64,000 nucleotides of DNA from Actinomycetota bacterium (GCA_009699575.1 WLNY01000004.1:28030-92029), one strand, 5' to 3'. Positions 1 to 9,857 are shown, numbered from the stretch's first letter. Notes: generated by a model not told the origin, from the letters alone. Numbers and translations are program-made.

Positions 1-501
1 TGGGGGTGGTTGCCACTCCTAGCAGCGCAGAGTCTTCGCGAAAGTTTAAGCGAGCTGGATTCGCGCGTCGAAATTTCCCTGAAGTGGCCAAATGATTTAC
101 TCATTCACGATAAAAAAGTTGCAGGACTTTTATGTGAAAGCCACGGCCAGGGAGTGATTATTGGAGTGGGGCTCAACGTCGCGATGGATACGGTAGAGCT
201 GCCGGTTTCTACGGCAACATCTCTTATGCTTCAGGAATTTGGTGAACTTGATCGAAATAAGATTTTAGTTAATTTTCTTCACAAGTTTAGAAAAGATCTA
301 AATAAGTGGGATTCCGAGGGCTCTGAAAGTTTTATCGATAACTACCGTCAGCACTCTGCCACTCTTGGTTTAGAAGTTCGAGTGGAACTTCCAGATGGCC
401 GAATCCTTCACTCCACCGCGGTTGACCTTTCCCTAACAGGAGAATTAAAGCTTGCTAGCGGTGAAAGTGTTATGGCTGGCGATGTGATTCATCTACGATA
501 A
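1..501 (+). CDS. birA: Biotin-[acetyl-CoA-carboxylase] ligase, C-terminal part (5' end outside window)
   Basis: The reading frame is open from the first base and gives 166 residues, so the gene starts upstream of the window. The fragment carries the biotin protein ligase signature KWPNDLL (about residue 28) and the following KVAGLLCE strand, then a BPL C-terminal SH3-like domain in the last 50 residues. The enzyme makes biotinyl-AMP and transfers biotin to the carboxyl carrier lysine of acyl-CoA carboxylases in the cytoplasm. The N-terminal biotin loop is not visible, and whether there is a DNA-binding domain cannot be judged. It ends 4 bases before purK, in the same direction. Confidence 0.93.
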   Translation, partial: WGWLPLLAAQSLRESLSELDSRVEISLKWPNDLLIHDKKVAGLLCESHGQGVIIGVGLNVAMDTVELPVSTATSLMLQEFGELDRNKILVNFLHKFRKDLNKWDSEGSESFIDNYRQHSATLGLEVRVELPDGRILHSTAVDLSLTGELKLASGESVMAGDVIHLR

Positions 502-505
502 GAGC

Positions 506-1618
506 GTGAAATCTCCTTTTCCAGTAGTTGGAGTTATTGGCGCTGGCCAACTGGCTCAAATGATGATCTCGCCAGCAACAGCACTTGGTATTGATCTGAA
601 AATTCTTGCCGATAGTCCAACAGATAGTGCTGCTCAGGTAAGTCCCTGCACGGTCGGAGATTACAAAAATATTGATGTGGTGAGAGAGTTTTCGCGTGGG
701 TGTGATGTGCTCACTTTCGAACACGAACTCATTCCGCTTTCAATTATAAAAACACTTGAATCAGAAGGCGTGATTATTAGACCGAATTCATACGCTTTTC
801 AATATTCGCAAGATAAAGCTCTCATGCGAGAAAAATTAGCAAAATTCCCAGGGCCCAAGTGGTCGATTGTTATCGATTCCACCGAGGTAACTACATATCC
901 TGTCATTGCCAAATCTATTTCGGGCGGCTATGACGGTCGTGGTGTGTGGAAAGTTGAAACTGATGATCAGTTACGAGAATTGCTCGCCGTTGGTAAAAAA
1001 TTATTAATAGAAGAATTACTCGACTTTGACTACGAGATAGCTGTGATGGTTGCGCGCTCACCGCATGGTCAAGCCACAAGTTGGACTCCAACACAAACGG
1101 TCCAAGAAAATGGAATCTGCACCCTGACAATTTCACCAGTGCCTGAAATCTCAGATTCACTTTCGGAGAAGGCACAAAAGTTAGCACTTGATGTTGCTTC
1201 TGAAATTGGATTAATTGGAGTTATGGCAGTTGAAATGTTTGTAAAAGGCGAAGAGTTATTTATTAACGAACTCGCTTTGAGGCCTCATAATTCAGGACAT
1301 TGGACAATTGAAGGATCGATCACGAGTCAATTTGAGCAGCACCTTCGTGCAATCTTGGATTTACCTTTAGGAGATCCACAAATGGTCTCCGATTATGCGG
1401 TTATGGGAAATATATTGGGCGGCGAAAAAAAAGATATGTATCGCCCGTACTTGCACCTCATGGCTCGAAATCCCGAACTAAAGTTTCATCAATATAGAAA
1501 AGAAGTCCGTCCTGGGCGTAAAATCGGCCACGTTACCGCAATAGGTCACAACCTCGTAGAATTACGCGAATTGGTACAGCATGCAGTTGAATATATGAGC
1601 GGAGAAATAGATGAGTGA
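506..1618 (+). CDS. purK: N5-carboxyaminoimidazole ribonucleotide synthase PurK
   Basis: Purine biosynthesis: ATP-dependent carboxylation of AIR to N5-CAIR. The protein has 370 residues, normal for PurK, with an N-terminal GAGQLAQMM nucleotide-binding start, a central ATP-grasp domain ([10 protein letters not shown]) and the PurK hallmark RPHNSGH near residue 262. It uses a GTG start just after birA and overlaps purE by 8 bases, so birA-purK-purE probably form one transcript. PurE, the next enzyme in the pathway, is encoded immediately downstream. Confidence 0.96.
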   Translation: MKSPFPVVGVIGAGQLAQMMISPATALGIDLKILADSPTDSAAQVSPCTVGDYKNIDVVREFSRGCDVLTFEHELIPLSIIKTLESEGVIIRPNSYAFQYSQDKALMREKLAKFPGPKWSIVIDSTEVTTYPVIAKSISGGYDGRGVWKVETDDQLRELLAVGKKLLIEELLDFDYEIAVMVARSPHGQATSWTPTQTVQENGICTLTISPVPEISDSLSEKAQKLALDVASEIGLIGVMAVEMFVKGEELFINELALRPHNSGHWTIEGSITSQFEQHLRAILDLPLGDPQMVSDYAVMGNILGGEKKDMYRPYLHLMARNPELKFHQYRKEVRPGRKIGHVTAIGHNLVELRELVQHAVEYMSGEIDE

Positions 1619-2117
1619 TGTTGCAATCATCATGGGTTCGGACTCTGATTGGCCAGTGATGGAAGACGCTGCAAAGGTTTTAGATTCATTTGGAATCTCA
1701 TATTCAACACAGGTTCTCTCAGCTCATCGCATGCCCCTTGAGATGGTTGCGTTTGCTCAAGGCGCGCTGGATTCCGGAATCAAAGTCATTATTGCTGGTG
1801 CTGGAGGATCTGCCCACCTTCCAGGAATGGTTGCGGCTATGACTCCACTGCCAGTGATCGGTGTTCCAGTCCCACTGAAGAATTTAGATGGAATGGATTC
1901 ACTCTTATCAATTGTGCAAATGCCTGCTGGAGTACCTGTGGCAACAGTTGGTATTGGAAATGCCAAGAATGCAGGAATATTGGCTGCGCGAATTCTTGGA
2001 TTGGCTGATTCAAATATTTCAAAAAAAGTTATCCAAGCCTTAGGCGCTATTAATAAGGAAGCAAAAGAAAAAGGCGCGAGCCTTGAAGCACGACGATCTC
2101 AAAAAACTGGATTTTAG
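1611..2117 (+). CDS. purE: N5-carboxyaminoimidazole ribonucleotide mutase PurE (class I)
   Basis: Converts N5-CAIR to CAIR, the step after PurK. The 168-residue protein carries [10 protein letters not shown] near the N terminus, the SAHRMP catalytic segment and [11 protein letters not shown], all typical of class I PurE octamers. Its ATG lies inside the end of purK, which suggests translational coupling. The stop codon is shared tail-to-tail with the convergent CoA-binding gene (4-base overlap). Confidence 0.97.
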   Translation: MSDVAIIMGSDSDWPVMEDAAKVLDSFGISYSTQVLSAHRMPLEMVAFAQGALDSGIKVIIAGAGGSAHLPGMVAAMTPLPVIGVPVPLKNLDGMDSLLSIVQMPAGVPVATVGIGNAKNAGILAARILGLADSNISKKVIQALGAINKEAKEKGASLEARRSQKTGF

Positions 2118-2515
2118 TTTTTCTTTTTCTGGTATTCAATAGCAGGGCAACGATCCATAACTGCAAGTAATCCTGCAGCTTCTGCGCGATCAACTGCTTC
2201 TTGGTCCTTGACTCCAAGTTGTAACCAAATCGCTTTCGCAGCAATTTCAATTGCACGGTCTACGTTTTTCGCGACAAGTTCGGAATTGATAAAGAAATCG
2301 ACAACATCAACTGGAAATGGAATGTCGAGAAGGGTCGCAAAACCTTTCTCGCCATGCACCGTTTCCGCCTTTGGATGGACTGGAACAATGCGATGCCCCT
2401 TGGATTGCAATAATTGAGCAACAGAATAGGCAGCTCGATCAGGATTGTTACTCAATCCAAGAACCGCCCAAGTTTTTAGACCTAGGAGGCGATCAATATC
2501 TTCTTGAGTATTAAT
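2114..2515 (-). CDS. CoA-binding domain protein (YccU-type), probable ATT start
   Basis: A Rossmann-like CoA-binding protein of the YccU family, cytoplasmic and of unknown substrate. The first ordinary start (TTG at 2455) would cut off the beginning of the fold. In frame upstream lie 20 further residues, ending in KTWAVLGLS, which match the normal family N terminus. The only reasonable initiator there is an ATT at 2513-2515 whose last T begins the TAA of the upstream gene; a stop lies three codons further up. With ATT the product is 133 residues, the usual family length. Sequence identity is seen; use of ATT as start is inference. Confidence 0.75.
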   Translation of the reverse strand: MNTQEDIDRLLGLKTWAVLGLSNNPDRAAYSVAQLLQSKGHRIVPVHPKAETVHGEKGFATLLDIPFPVDVVDFFINSELVAKNVDRAIEIAAKAIWLQLGVKDQEAVDRAEAAGLLAVMDRCPAIEYQKKKN

Positions 2516-3821
2516 TACTTCGACCTAACGCATGAAATTTCCACCCAGCGGTGCGCCACTTATCTCGATCAAGGGCGTTACGGCCATCAATGATGATCTT
2601 GCCTTTGACAAGGGCCTCTAGTGATGATGGATCAATCTCTCTGTACTCACGCCACTCGGTGAGGTGCAAAATCAAGTCCGCGCCCTTAACCGCTTCATGC
2701 ACGCTCTCAGCAAAACCTAGAGCTGGAAAACGCAGTCGCGCATTTTCGATTGCCTTTGGGTCGTGCACAATAATTTTTGCTCCGGCAGCTTGTAGTTGGG
2801 CGGCAATATCGAGTGCTGGGGAGTCACGAACATCGTCACTATCTGGTTTAAATGCCGCGCCTAGAACTGCGATTGTGTAGCTAGTTAAATTTTCTGAGAG
2901 TTCATCTCTGACTACATCAATGACTCTTTGCCGTGCACGTAAATTAATTGCATCAATTTCGCGTAAGAATTCAAGAGCCTGCTTCGCACCTAGTTCCTCA
3001 GCGCGTGCCATAAATGCTCGGATATCTTTTGGAAGACATCCTCCACCAAAACCAATTCCAGCTTGTAAGAAACGATTTCCAATTCGAGGGTCATATCCAA
3101 TTGCTTTGGCAAGAACCGTTACATCACCACCAGCGGCTTCGCATACTTCGGCCATTGCATTGATGAATGATATTTTCGTGGCAAGAAATGAATTAGCCGC
3201 AACTTTGACAAGTTCTGCTGTTGGCAAATCTGCACGGATCCATGGAGTTCCAAGATCAATTATCGGCTGGTAAACCTCTTTCAGAATATCCTCAGCGCGA
3301 TCATTGACGACGCCAACAACTAGACGATTGGGTGTCAGAGTATCTTCTACTGCAAAACCTTCTCGCAAAAATTCAGGATTCCATGCAAGGTCGGCATCTG
3401 GCGCACTCAGTGAAAGTTCGGCACGCAGTGCTTGCGCTGTTCCAACAGGAACAGTTGATTTACCAACCACAAGTGAACCTTTTTTTAAGTACGGAGCAAT
3501 TGCAGCTACAGATGCTTTGACATAAGTAAGGTCAGCAGCAAGACCGTCTTTACTCTGCGGAGTACCTACACAAATAAAGTGAACATCCGCATCGGCTACC
3601 GCTGAAAAATCTGTGGTGAATGAGAGGCGACCTGTCTTCATTTCTTGTTCAAGCAGTGTGTCTAGTCCAGGTTCGTAAAAAGGTAGTTCTCCGCGTGAGA
3701 GTAGTTCAACTTTTCTAGGATCTGTATCAACGCCAACCACTTCAAATCCAAGTGAGGACATGCATGCGGCGTGCGTTGCTCCGAGATATCCACAACCAAC
3801 GACAGAGAGCTTAAGAGTCAT
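2511..3821 (-). CDS. UDP-glucose/GDP-mannose 6-dehydrogenase family (probable UDP-glucose 6-dehydrogenase)
   Basis: NAD-dependent four-electron oxidation of a nucleotide sugar, most likely UDP-glucose to UDP-glucuronate. The protein has 436 residues: an N-terminal Rossmann domain (VGCGYLG, residues 7-13), the central helical domain with the catalytic-cysteine motif GFGGGCLPKD (Cys near 262) and a C-terminal UDP-binding domain (DSDDVRDSPALDIA). It sits beside glycosyltransferase and polysaccharide-export genes, so its product probably feeds an envelope glycan. A TAGACT box 7 bases before the ATG suggests leaderless transcription. Substrate choice between UDP-glucose and a related sugar cannot be read directly. 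Confidence 0.9.
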   Translation of the reverse strand: MTLKLSVVGCGYLGATHAACMSSLGFEVVGVDTDPRKVELLSRGELPFYEPGLDTLLEQEMKTGRLSFTTDFSAVADADVHFICVGTPQSKDGLAADLTYVKASVAAIAPYLKKGSLVVGKSTVPVGTAQALRAELSLSAPDADLAWNPEFLREGFAVEDTLTPNRLVVGVVNDRAEDILKEVYQPIIDLGTPWIRADLPTAELVKVAANSFLATKISFINAMAEVCEAAGGDVTVLAKAIGYDPRIGNRFLQAGIGFGGGCLPKDIRAFMARAEELGAKQALEFLREIDAINLRARQRVIDVVRDELSENLTSYTIAVLGAAFKPDSDDVRDSPALDIAAQLQAAGAKIIVHDPKAIENARLRFPALGFAESVHEAVKGADLILHLTEWREYREIDPSSLEALVKGKIIIDGRNALDRDKWRTAGWKFHALGRSN

Positions 3822-3828
3822 GTGGGGG

Positions 3829-3834
3829 AGTCTA
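3829..3834 (-). promoter_or_regulatory. -10 element of the sugar dehydrogenase gene, leaderless type
   Basis: TAGACT on the minus strand, 7 bases before the ATG at 3821; no -35 element is recognisable. Confidence 0.5.
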
Positions 3835-3857
3835 TTAGAAAGCCTGACCTGGTTGGG

Positions 3858-5000
3858 TTATTTAATCTCTCCGCAAGGATTTTCATTGGCGGTGCGAGTC
3901 TTAAATTTATCAATCAAAGTGGGCTCAGGACTTGCCGAACTGCTTGGGGATGCACTTGCAGTGACGGAAGTACTAGGTGTCGGTGAAGGTGTGACCAGGT
4001 CAACAATTGGTAGATCATCACGTAAGCGCTGCCATAAATCAGGTGCAAGAACTTCATCCCAAATAACAACTGATCCCAATCCTTCGGCGCGACCATTTGC
4101 ATTAGAGAGCGGAACAGTCAAGGTGCGTACCTTGCTTGCCGAAAGATTTCGAAGTTGCTTTGCGAGAGTAATCAAATCAGATTCATTAAGGGCTGAATCC
4201 GTTTTAACTGTTGAGATTGCAGCGTTGAAGAAATTTACTAATTTGATTGGATTAAGAAGTACGCCTGTACTTGTCGCTTTTCGAAGGACTGCACTCATGA
4301 ATTGTTGCTGGCGCTGCATGCGTCCAATGTCACCCCGTCCATCAAAATCGCGAGTGCGAACATATTTTAGAGATTCAACGCCATCGAGTATGTGTACTCC
4401 AGCGGCAAGCACTAGGTGACTCTTTGGATCATCTATGTCTTGCTTCGTACAGACTTCGATTCCGCCAAGTGCATCAACAATTCCAGCGAATCCAGCAAAA
4501 CTCACTTCAACATAGTGATCGATGTGAAGATTGGTTTCGCCCTCGATGGTGCGAATAAGAAGTGGTGCTCCACCAAATGCATATGCTGCATTGAGTTTGT
4601 TGTGGCTCGCAGCGATAGTCCGTTTTCCGTCAGTACTAATATGTTCAGGCAGGGTGACAAGCGAATCTCGCGGCAACGAAATAATCATCGCATTATCACG
4701 CGATTTACTAATATGCACCAAGAGCATGGTGTCAGATCGTCCACCGGCAGCGGTCTTCAGTGTTCCTACGCGAAGAAGCTTCAATTGTTCTTTTGTTAGC
4801 CCGGCTCGAGTGTCAGAGCCAACAAGAAGATAGTTCAACGCTTTTGAAGTTTTCTCTGGCCGATTATCAAGTGTGCCGAAGACATCTTCGCGCTTAATCG
4901 CGCCACTGACATGACCTAGTCCAAGCCAAGAAAGTGCAGAAACAAGTACGACCGCCGTTGAGGCGATAGTTAGAGCCCGAATTCCGCGCGTGGTATTCAC
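3858..5000 (-). CDS. LytR-CpsA-Psr (LCP) family glycopolymer ligase
   Basis: LCP proteins attach undecaprenyl-linked glycopolymers to peptidoglycan at the outer face of the membrane. The 380-residue product has one N-terminal membrane segment (about residues 10-30), the LCP core with LLVGSDTR and GGRSDTMLLVH, the arginine-rich SLPRDSLV segment, and the closing YVRTRDFDGRGDIGRMQRQQ. A Ser/Thr/Pro-rich tail follows. It uses a GTG start with a TAGGCT box 6 bases upstream. It is divergent from the glycosyltransferase and export genes, which fits a role in anchoring their product. Confidence 0.92.
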   Translation of the reverse strand: MNTTRGIRALTIASTAVVLVSALSWLGLGHVSGAIKREDVFGTLDNRPEKTSKALNYLLVGSDTRAGLTKEQLKLLRVGTLKTAAGGRSDTMLLVHISKSRDNAMIISLPRDSLVTLPEHISTDGKRTIAASHNKLNAAYAFGGAPLLIRTIEGETNLHIDHYVEVSFAGFAGIVDALGGIEVCTKQDIDDPKSHLVLAAGVHILDGVESLKYVRTRDFDGRGDIGRMQRQQQFMSAVLRKATSTGVLLNPIKLVNFFNAAISTVKTDSALNESDLITLAKQLRNLSASKVRTLTVPLSNANGRAEGLGSVVIWDEVLAPDLWQRLRDDLPIVDLVTPSPTPSTSVTASASPSSSASPEPTLIDKFKTRTANENPCGEIK

Positions 5001-5006
5001 TGGAAG

Positions 5007-5012
5007 AGCCTA
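5007..5012 (-). promoter_or_regulatory. -10 element of the LCP gene, leaderless type
   Basis: TAGGCT on the minus strand ends 6 bases before the GTG at 5000. A candidate -10 for the divergent glycosyltransferase (TAGCGT, 5022-5027, 9 bases before its ATG) lies next to it, so two outward promoters share 36 bases. Confidence 0.55.
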
Positions 5013-5036
5013 CTTGGACGATAGCGTGTACGTGTT

Positions 5037-6047
5037 ATGCAAACATCAAAAAAAGGGTTAGATCTCTCACCCACCGCGAAATTTCCAGCAGTGTCAATTA
5101 TTTTGCCTGTGCTCAACGAGGAAACTCACCTTGCCGATTGCGTGGTGGCAATTCTTTCTCAGGATTACCCAGGAAATTCTGAGGTAATTCTCGCTCTGGG
5201 TCCGTCGACAGATAAGACAGATGAGGTTGCCCAAAGCCTGAGTAGATCAGATAAACGTGTGCGACTTGTAGCAAATCCAACGGGGCGAACCGCCGCTGGC
5301 CTAAATCTCGCTATAGCAGCTTCAAATTCGCCGATCATTGTTCGCGTAGATGCACATGCAGAGATTCCAAGGAATTACATAAGTATCGCGGTTGCAACTT
5401 TGCAAGAAACTGGAGCAGTAAATGTCGGTGGAGTAATGGCTGCGCAAGGCAAATCACTTTTTGAAAAAGCTGTTGCACTGGCAATGCGAAGTCCTTTAGG
5501 AGTGGGCGCTTCAAGATTTCACACTGGCGGAACAGCGGGACCCTCAGACACCGTGTACTTGGGAGTTTTTTTGCGTGAAGCAATCGATGAGGTTGGTGGT
5601 TTTGATGAGCGTTTCACTCGAGCGCAGGATTGGGAACTTAATCACCGATTACGCGAAGCAGGAGGGTTGATCTATTTTGACCCATCCCTTGAAGTGATCT
5701 ACCGCCCACGTTCAGATTTTAAAGCGCTCGCAAAGCAGTATTTCGAATATGGCCGTTGGCGCCGAGTAGTAACACGGCGCCACGAAGGCACTGTTAATTA
5801 CCGATATCTGGCGCCACCCTTTGCAGTCCTTGCATCGCTATTCTCAATTATCTTAGGTGTGGTGATTTCACCACTTCTGTACATTCCCGTGGCTATCTAT
5901 CTTGTTTTTCTCATTGCCGCTTCCATTCGAATTGGAAAGTCTCTTGTGCAGGTTTTGATTTTGCCTTTCATACTTCTAACTATGCATATGTCGTGGGGTG
6001 TTGGATTCCTTACTTCACCGAGGACTCTCGTCCCAAACGCGGAGTAG
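5037..6047 (+). CDS. Family 2 glycosyltransferase, membrane-associated
   Basis: A GT-A fold glycosyltransferase of 336 residues. The nucleotide-sugar domain starts with SIILPVLNEE (about residue 20), contains GPSTDKTDE and the metal-binding-like RVDAHAEIP, and an acceptor loop with QDWELNHRLRE. Three hydrophobic segments after residue 255 anchor it to the membrane. It is followed after 30 bases by an ABC-2 polysaccharide permease, so a role in assembling the exported glycan is likely; the sugar donor is unknown. Confidence 0.88.
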   Translation: MQTSKKGLDLSPTAKFPAVSIILPVLNEETHLADCVVAILSQDYPGNSEVILALGPSTDKTDEVAQSLSRSDKRVRLVANPTGRTAAGLNLAIAASNSPIIVRVDAHAEIPRNYISIAVATLQETGAVNVGGVMAAQGKSLFEKAVALAMRSPLGVGASRFHTGGTAGPSDTVYLGVFLREAIDEVGGFDERFTRAQDWELNHRLREAGGLIYFDPSLEVIYRPRSDFKALAKQYFEYGRWRRVVTRRHEGTVNYRYLAPPFAVLASLFSIILGVVISPLLYIPVAIYLVFLIAASIRIGKSLVQVLILPFILLTMHMSWGVGFLTSPRTLVPNAE

Positions 6048-6064
6048 ATTCCATCTCGCTGGGG

Positions 6065-6070
6065 TAACCT
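6065..6070 (+). promoter_or_regulatory. -10 element of the ABC-2 permease gene, leaderless type
   Basis: TAACCT ends 7 bases before the ATG at 6078; no -35 match and no ribosome binding site. Confidence 0.5.
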
Positions 6071-6077
6071 TGCATCT

Positions 6078-6917
6078 ATGAGTGCGCAACCCCGAGTACC
6101 GTTACAGGTATACGAGCCATTTCGAGCGGGGCTTCCACCACTTCGTAAATATTGGAAGTCATTGTGGTCTCGCAGAACCTTTATTGCTGAATACTCTCGC
6201 TCAGAATTACGTGAGCAACATTTTGATTCACTATTTGGCCAACTCTGGCTAGTCCTTAATCCATTAATGCTCTCCGCTGTTTACTTCTTACTCATTGTAA
6301 TTATTGGTGGATCTGGTGGATCTCTGCGTTATGGCCATCTCACAGCCAGCCTTTTCCTCTTTTACTTGGTCAGCAATAGTTTGACTGGAGGAGTTAAGTC
6401 AGTCACTGCAGGTCAGCGTTTAATTCTTAATACAGCATTTCCGAGAATTATGCTCCCAGTATCAGCAACTGTGATTGCATTTATTAAATTCATTCCAACA
6501 CTTTTGGTTTTCATAGTGATGAGAACCGTACTTGGCCTTCCATTTGGATGGGCGATGTTATGGGCATTTCCAGTGATTCTCATTGCTCTGATATTTTCAC
6601 TGGGGGCAGCGATTCTCATATCAACCATTAACGTTTATTTCAGAGATATCGCAAGTTTTTTGCCATACATGATTCGAACTCTTTTATATCTCTCTCCTAT
6701 TCTTTATGAAGCAAGTGCGCTCAAGCCACAATTACGAACACTCGAACATTTCAATCCCTTATTTACAATTCTTGAGTCTTGGTCCTTAAGCATCGTGCAT
6801 GCCCAACCGCCTCATCTTTCGAGCATGCTTCAAGGTCTAGCTTGGGCTCTTGGAATCTTTCTTGTCGGTACATATTTCTTTTTATCGAGGGAGCGTGAGT
6901 TCGCTGTCCGTCTCTAA
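6078..6917 (+). CDS. ABC-2 type polysaccharide/polyol phosphate export permease
   Basis: An integral membrane protein of 279 residues with six predicted hydrophobic segments after about residue 50. The amphipathic stretch before them (YSRSELREQHFDSLFG) is typical of TagG/Wzm-type permeases that export lipid-linked polysaccharide. The matching ATPase gene overlaps its 3' end by 23 bases. Export across the inner membrane of a glycan made by the neighbouring transferase is inferred from context. Confidence 0.9.
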   Translation: MSAQPRVPLQVYEPFRAGLPPLRKYWKSLWSRRTFIAEYSRSELREQHFDSLFGQLWLVLNPLMLSAVYFLLIVIIGGSGGSLRYGHLTASLFLFYLVSNSLTGGVKSVTAGQRLILNTAFPRIMLPVSATVIAFIKFIPTLLVFIVMRTVLGLPFGWAMLWAFPVILIALIFSLGAAILISTINVYFRDIASFLPYMIRTLLYLSPILYEASALKPQLRTLEHFNPLFTILESWSLSIVHAQPPHLSSMLQGLAWALGIFLVGTYFFLSREREFAVRL

Positions 6918-7701
6918 TTCACATTCGAAAAGCAATGAGGTAGCTGTTTCAGTTCAGCATCTCGGTCTGACCTATACAACCGCAATTGATAGACGACCAA
7001 CTTTAAAAGCTCGAGTAAAATCTCTTGGACGTGGAACAAAACAGACTCGAACTGTTCATGCTCTCAATGACGTCAATCTTGATATCGCCTATGGACAAGT
7101 TCTTGGTGTCATTGGAACAAATGGCGCTGGAAAATCATCGCTCATGCGCGTGATCGCAGGAATTTTACCTCCAACTAAAGGCCGAGTAGAAGTTTTTGGA
7201 AGCGTGAGCACACTTTTAGCACTGGGGGTTGGTTTTAATCCGGCAATGTCTGGGCGTGCAAATGTTCACCTTGGCGGACTTGCTGCAGGAATGTCTCGAA
7301 AAGAAATCGAGTATCACTTTGACGAAATTGCTGAATTTGCCGAACTCGGGGATGCCATCGATGCCCCGATGCGTACGTATTCTTCTGGAATGTACGCACG
7401 TTTGGCGTTCTCAGTCGCGGCAACCGTGCAGCCTGACATTTTGATTGTGGATGAAGCGCTCAGCACGGGCGACGCAGCATTTAAAGAGAAGAGTTTTAAT
7501 AAAATTAAAGAATTACGTAGTGAAGATCGCGCTCTTATTCTTGTTAGTCACGCTATGGCAACTCTTAAAGAAATATGCAACGACGTGGCATGGCTTCATA
7601 AAGGCGCACTTGTACAAAGGGGAAATCCTTCTGTCGTGGTGGATGCGTATCAAGAGTTCTTGCATCTTGGAAAGAGTGCAGTGATCGATGAGGATCTTTA
7701 G
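6895..7701 (+). CDS. ABC polysaccharide exporter ATP-binding subunit (TagH/Wzt-type)
   Basis: The ATPase partner of the upstream permease, 268 residues from a GTG at 6895. That start has GAGGGA just upstream and removes an implausible 15-residue extension. Visible motifs are Walker A GTNGAGKSS, signature SSGMYARLAFS, Walker B ILIVDEAL and the switch histidine in LILVSHA. The long N-terminal segment before Walker A (TYTTAIDRRPTLKARVKS) is typical of the TagH/Wzt group. It lacks the C-terminal glycan-binding domain of Wzt proteins. The end overlaps the SpoIID-like gene by 14 bases. Confidence 0.92.
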   Translation: MSSLSVSNSHSKSNEVAVSVQHLGLTYTTAIDRRPTLKARVKSLGRGTKQTRTVHALNDVNLDIAYGQVLGVIGTNGAGKSSLMRVIAGILPPTKGRVEVFGSVSTLLALGVGFNPAMSGRANVHLGGLAAGMSRKEIEYHFDEIAEFAELGDAIDAPMRTYSSGMYARLAFSVAATVQPDILIVDEALSTGDAAFKEKSFNKIKELRSEDRALILVSHAMATLKEICNDVAWLHKGALVQRGNPSVVVDAYQEFLHLGKSAVIDEDL

Positions 7702-8935
7702 AACTTTTCTGATTATCGTCACTATTTCAATTGTCGCACCTCTTGCATACGCCCAAAGCGCACCTCAAGAATTCTCCTTTAGCGGTTCTGGTTATGGTCA
7801 TGGTGTCGGCTTAAGCCAAATTGGTGCTAAAGCAATGGCTTTAGCAGGTGAAAGTTCGACATCAATTATCAATTACTACTTCAAAGATGTTCAAGTAGTA
7901 CCAGTTCCAGATACACAAACACTTCGGGTAAATGTTGGACATCTACTTACGGAGGCAACAATGAAGTCTGGAACTTTGGATTCGGTGGTACAAATTTTCG
8001 TGGGAGATATTAAAGATCAAATAGGAGTCCTACCGACAGCAACTCTCACGTCGAAATCTGGAATCACATTCTCTCAGCTTGGTTCACAAATTATTCCTTC
8101 AATAATTCGTGGCAAAACAGTTACGCCACTTCCACAAAATCGCGAGTGGACTGTTCGATGGTCTGGCACTCGTTATTTAGATGGCACTCCTTCAACTCTT
8201 TCATTAAAAATTGCAGGAAAGACTGTTGTCTACCGATATGGACAATTTCAAGTCAGATCAGTAAAGGCAGGATTACTCGGTTACAAGATGGAGATCACTA
8301 ATTCCGTACGGCTCCATGATGAATACCTTTTGGGCATAAGTGAGATGTCTTCATCATGGCCAAGCGCCGCACTTGAAGCCCAAGTGATTGCCTCGAGAAC
8401 ATATGCGCTCAATAAAGCCGGTGATTATAAATATGCGTGCGATTGCGATTTGTATTCATCAATTAAGGATCAATCATTTGTCGGATACTCCAAGGAATCC
8501 GAATTAAATTATGGATTCCTTTGGAAATCGGCGGTACAGGCATCAGCACTCGATGACAATAATGGACTAGCAATTACCTATGCTGGAAATATAATTTCTG
8601 CCTATTTTTCTTCGTCTTCAGGCGGCCAATCTGAAACAAGTAAAAATGCGTGGGGAACAGACCAGCCTTATTTAGTAAGCGTGAGCGATCCGTCAAGTTT
8701 AGATCCAAAAATCAATCCGCGTTTCTATACCTGGAAACGCACAGTGCCTCAAGTAATGATTGCAAAAGCATTTGGGCTTTCAGATGTCGTGCGATTGGAG
8801 ATTCTTAAGAAAAATGAGACAGGCACTGTTGCAAGAATTTCCGCAACGTCAGCCAGCGGAAAAACCATCGTTATTCGTGGTGAAACCTTTAGAAGTCGTA
8901 CGCAACTTCCTTCAGCGTGGTTCTCTATTAATTAG
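7688..8935 (+). CDS. Secreted SpoIID/LytB domain protein
   Basis: A 415-residue exported protein with a signal peptide (hydrophobic residues 6-20, cleavage near AYAQS). It carries the SpoIID features [19 protein letters not shown] near the mature N terminus, [23 protein letters not shown] and [13 protein letters not shown]. In spore formers SpoIID is a lytic transglycosylase acting on denuded glycan strands, while in non-sporulating actinobacteria such proteins are wall-associated with unclear function. It overlaps the exporter ATPase, so it probably belongs to the surface-glycan transcript. Confidence 0.85.
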   Translation: MRIFRTFLIIVTISIVAPLAYAQSAPQEFSFSGSGYGHGVGLSQIGAKAMALAGESSTSIINYYFKDVQVVPVPDTQTLRVNVGHLLTEATMKSGTLDSVVQIFVGDIKDQIGVLPTATLTSKSGITFSQLGSQIIPSIIRGKTVTPLPQNREWTVRWSGTRYLDGTPSTLSLKIAGKTVVYRYGQFQVRSVKAGLLGYKMEITNSVRLHDEYLLGISEMSSSWPSAALEAQVIASRTYALNKAGDYKYACDCDLYSSIKDQSFVGYSKESELNYGFLWKSAVQASALDDNNGLAITYAGNIISAYFSSSSGGQSETSKNAWGTDQPYLVSVSDPSSLDPKINPRFYTWKRTVPQVMIAKAFGLSDVVRLEILKKNETGTVARISATSASGKTIVIRGETFRSRTQLPSAWFSIN

Positions 8936-9851
8936 AGTGGAGAATGGAGTTAAGTCCACCCCACGTCCCAGTTTTCATCACGACTTCAAGTGATCCATCT
9001 ATTGAGTTGCGACGAAACAAGAGATTATTCGCACCAGAAAGTGTCGCAGCTTTTACAACATCTCCATCAGGCAGACGAACCTTTGCTGCAGCAGTTATGT
9101 AAGTCCCTGCCTCAATAACGCAGTTATCGCCTAGGGAAATTCCAAGTCCTGAATTTGCTCCAAGCAAAGTTCCCTTTCCGATAGAGATAATTTCTTTCCC
9201 GCCTCCAGAGAGAGTACCCATGATGGATGCGCCTCCTCCAATATCGCTACCGTCTCCCACAACGACGCCTGCAGAAATTCGACCCTCCACCATAGAAGTG
9301 CCAAGTGTTCCCGCATTGAAATTTACAAAACCTTCGTGCATGACTGTTGTACCTGCGGCCAGATGTGCACCTAATCGAACGCGATCTGCATCTGCAATGC
9401 GCACGCCAGAAGGGATAACGTAATCCACCATTCGCGGAAATTTATCTACTCCAAAAACTGTAATGTGGCCATACGCTGCCCGCATCCGTGCTCGCGTTGT
9501 TTCAAAATTCTCGACTTCACATGGACCATGAGATGTCCATACCACATTATTTAATATTCCAAATATTCCATCGAGTGATAATCCATGAGGCTTTACTAAA
9601 CGGTGGGAGAGAAGATGTAATCGCAAGTAGGCATCACTCACTGATGCAGGTGGCGCTTCCAAATTGATTTCAAGTGAAACTAGTTTTTTTGTCACACCTC
9701 GCGCTTGATCAGTGCCAACAAGATTTAAGAGTTCCGCAGGCTGGGTCGTGGCAAGGCCTCCCAAAGTTGGTTCCGGAAACCATGCATCGAGTACCGCGCC
9801 ACTTGAAGAAAGAGTTGCGATTGCGTGGCCAGAAGCTTGTGATTGCGTCAT
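8928..9851 (-). CDS. dapD: 2,3,4,5-tetrahydropyridine-2,6-dicarboxylate N-succinyltransferase DapD (actinobacterial type)
   Basis: Lysine/diaminopimelate pathway: succinylates tetrahydrodipicolinate with succinyl-CoA. The 307-residue protein has the actinobacterial N-terminal domain ([19 protein letters not shown]) and a left-handed beta-helix of hexapeptide repeats from about residue 150 ([33 protein letters not shown]). DapC, the following aminotransferase of the same succinylase branch, is encoded at 27885. The start is an ATG with a TAGGCT box 6 bases upstream. The 3' end overlaps the SpoIID-like gene by 8 bases tail to tail. Confidence 0.94.
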   Translation of the reverse strand: MTQSQASGHAIATLSSSGAVLDAWFPEPTLGGLATTQPAELLNLVGTDQARGVTKKLVSLEINLEAPPASVSDAYLRLHLLSHRLVKPHGLSLDGIFGILNNVVWTSHGPCEVENFETTRARMRAAYGHITVFGVDKFPRMVDYVIPSGVRIADADRVRLGAHLAAGTTVMHEGFVNFNAGTLGTSMVEGRISAGVVVGDGSDIGGGASIMGTLSGGGKEIISIGKGTLLGANSGLGISLGDNCVIEAGTYITAAAKVRLPDGDVVKAATLSGANNLLFRRNSIDGSLEVVMKTGTWGGLNSILHSN

Positions 9852-9857
9852 GTGCCA

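Noticed and set aside
3760..4419. 219-residue open frame on the plus strand
   Set aside because: It lies opposite the sugar dehydrogenase and LCP genes, shows no family features and is low in expected composition; a shadow frame.
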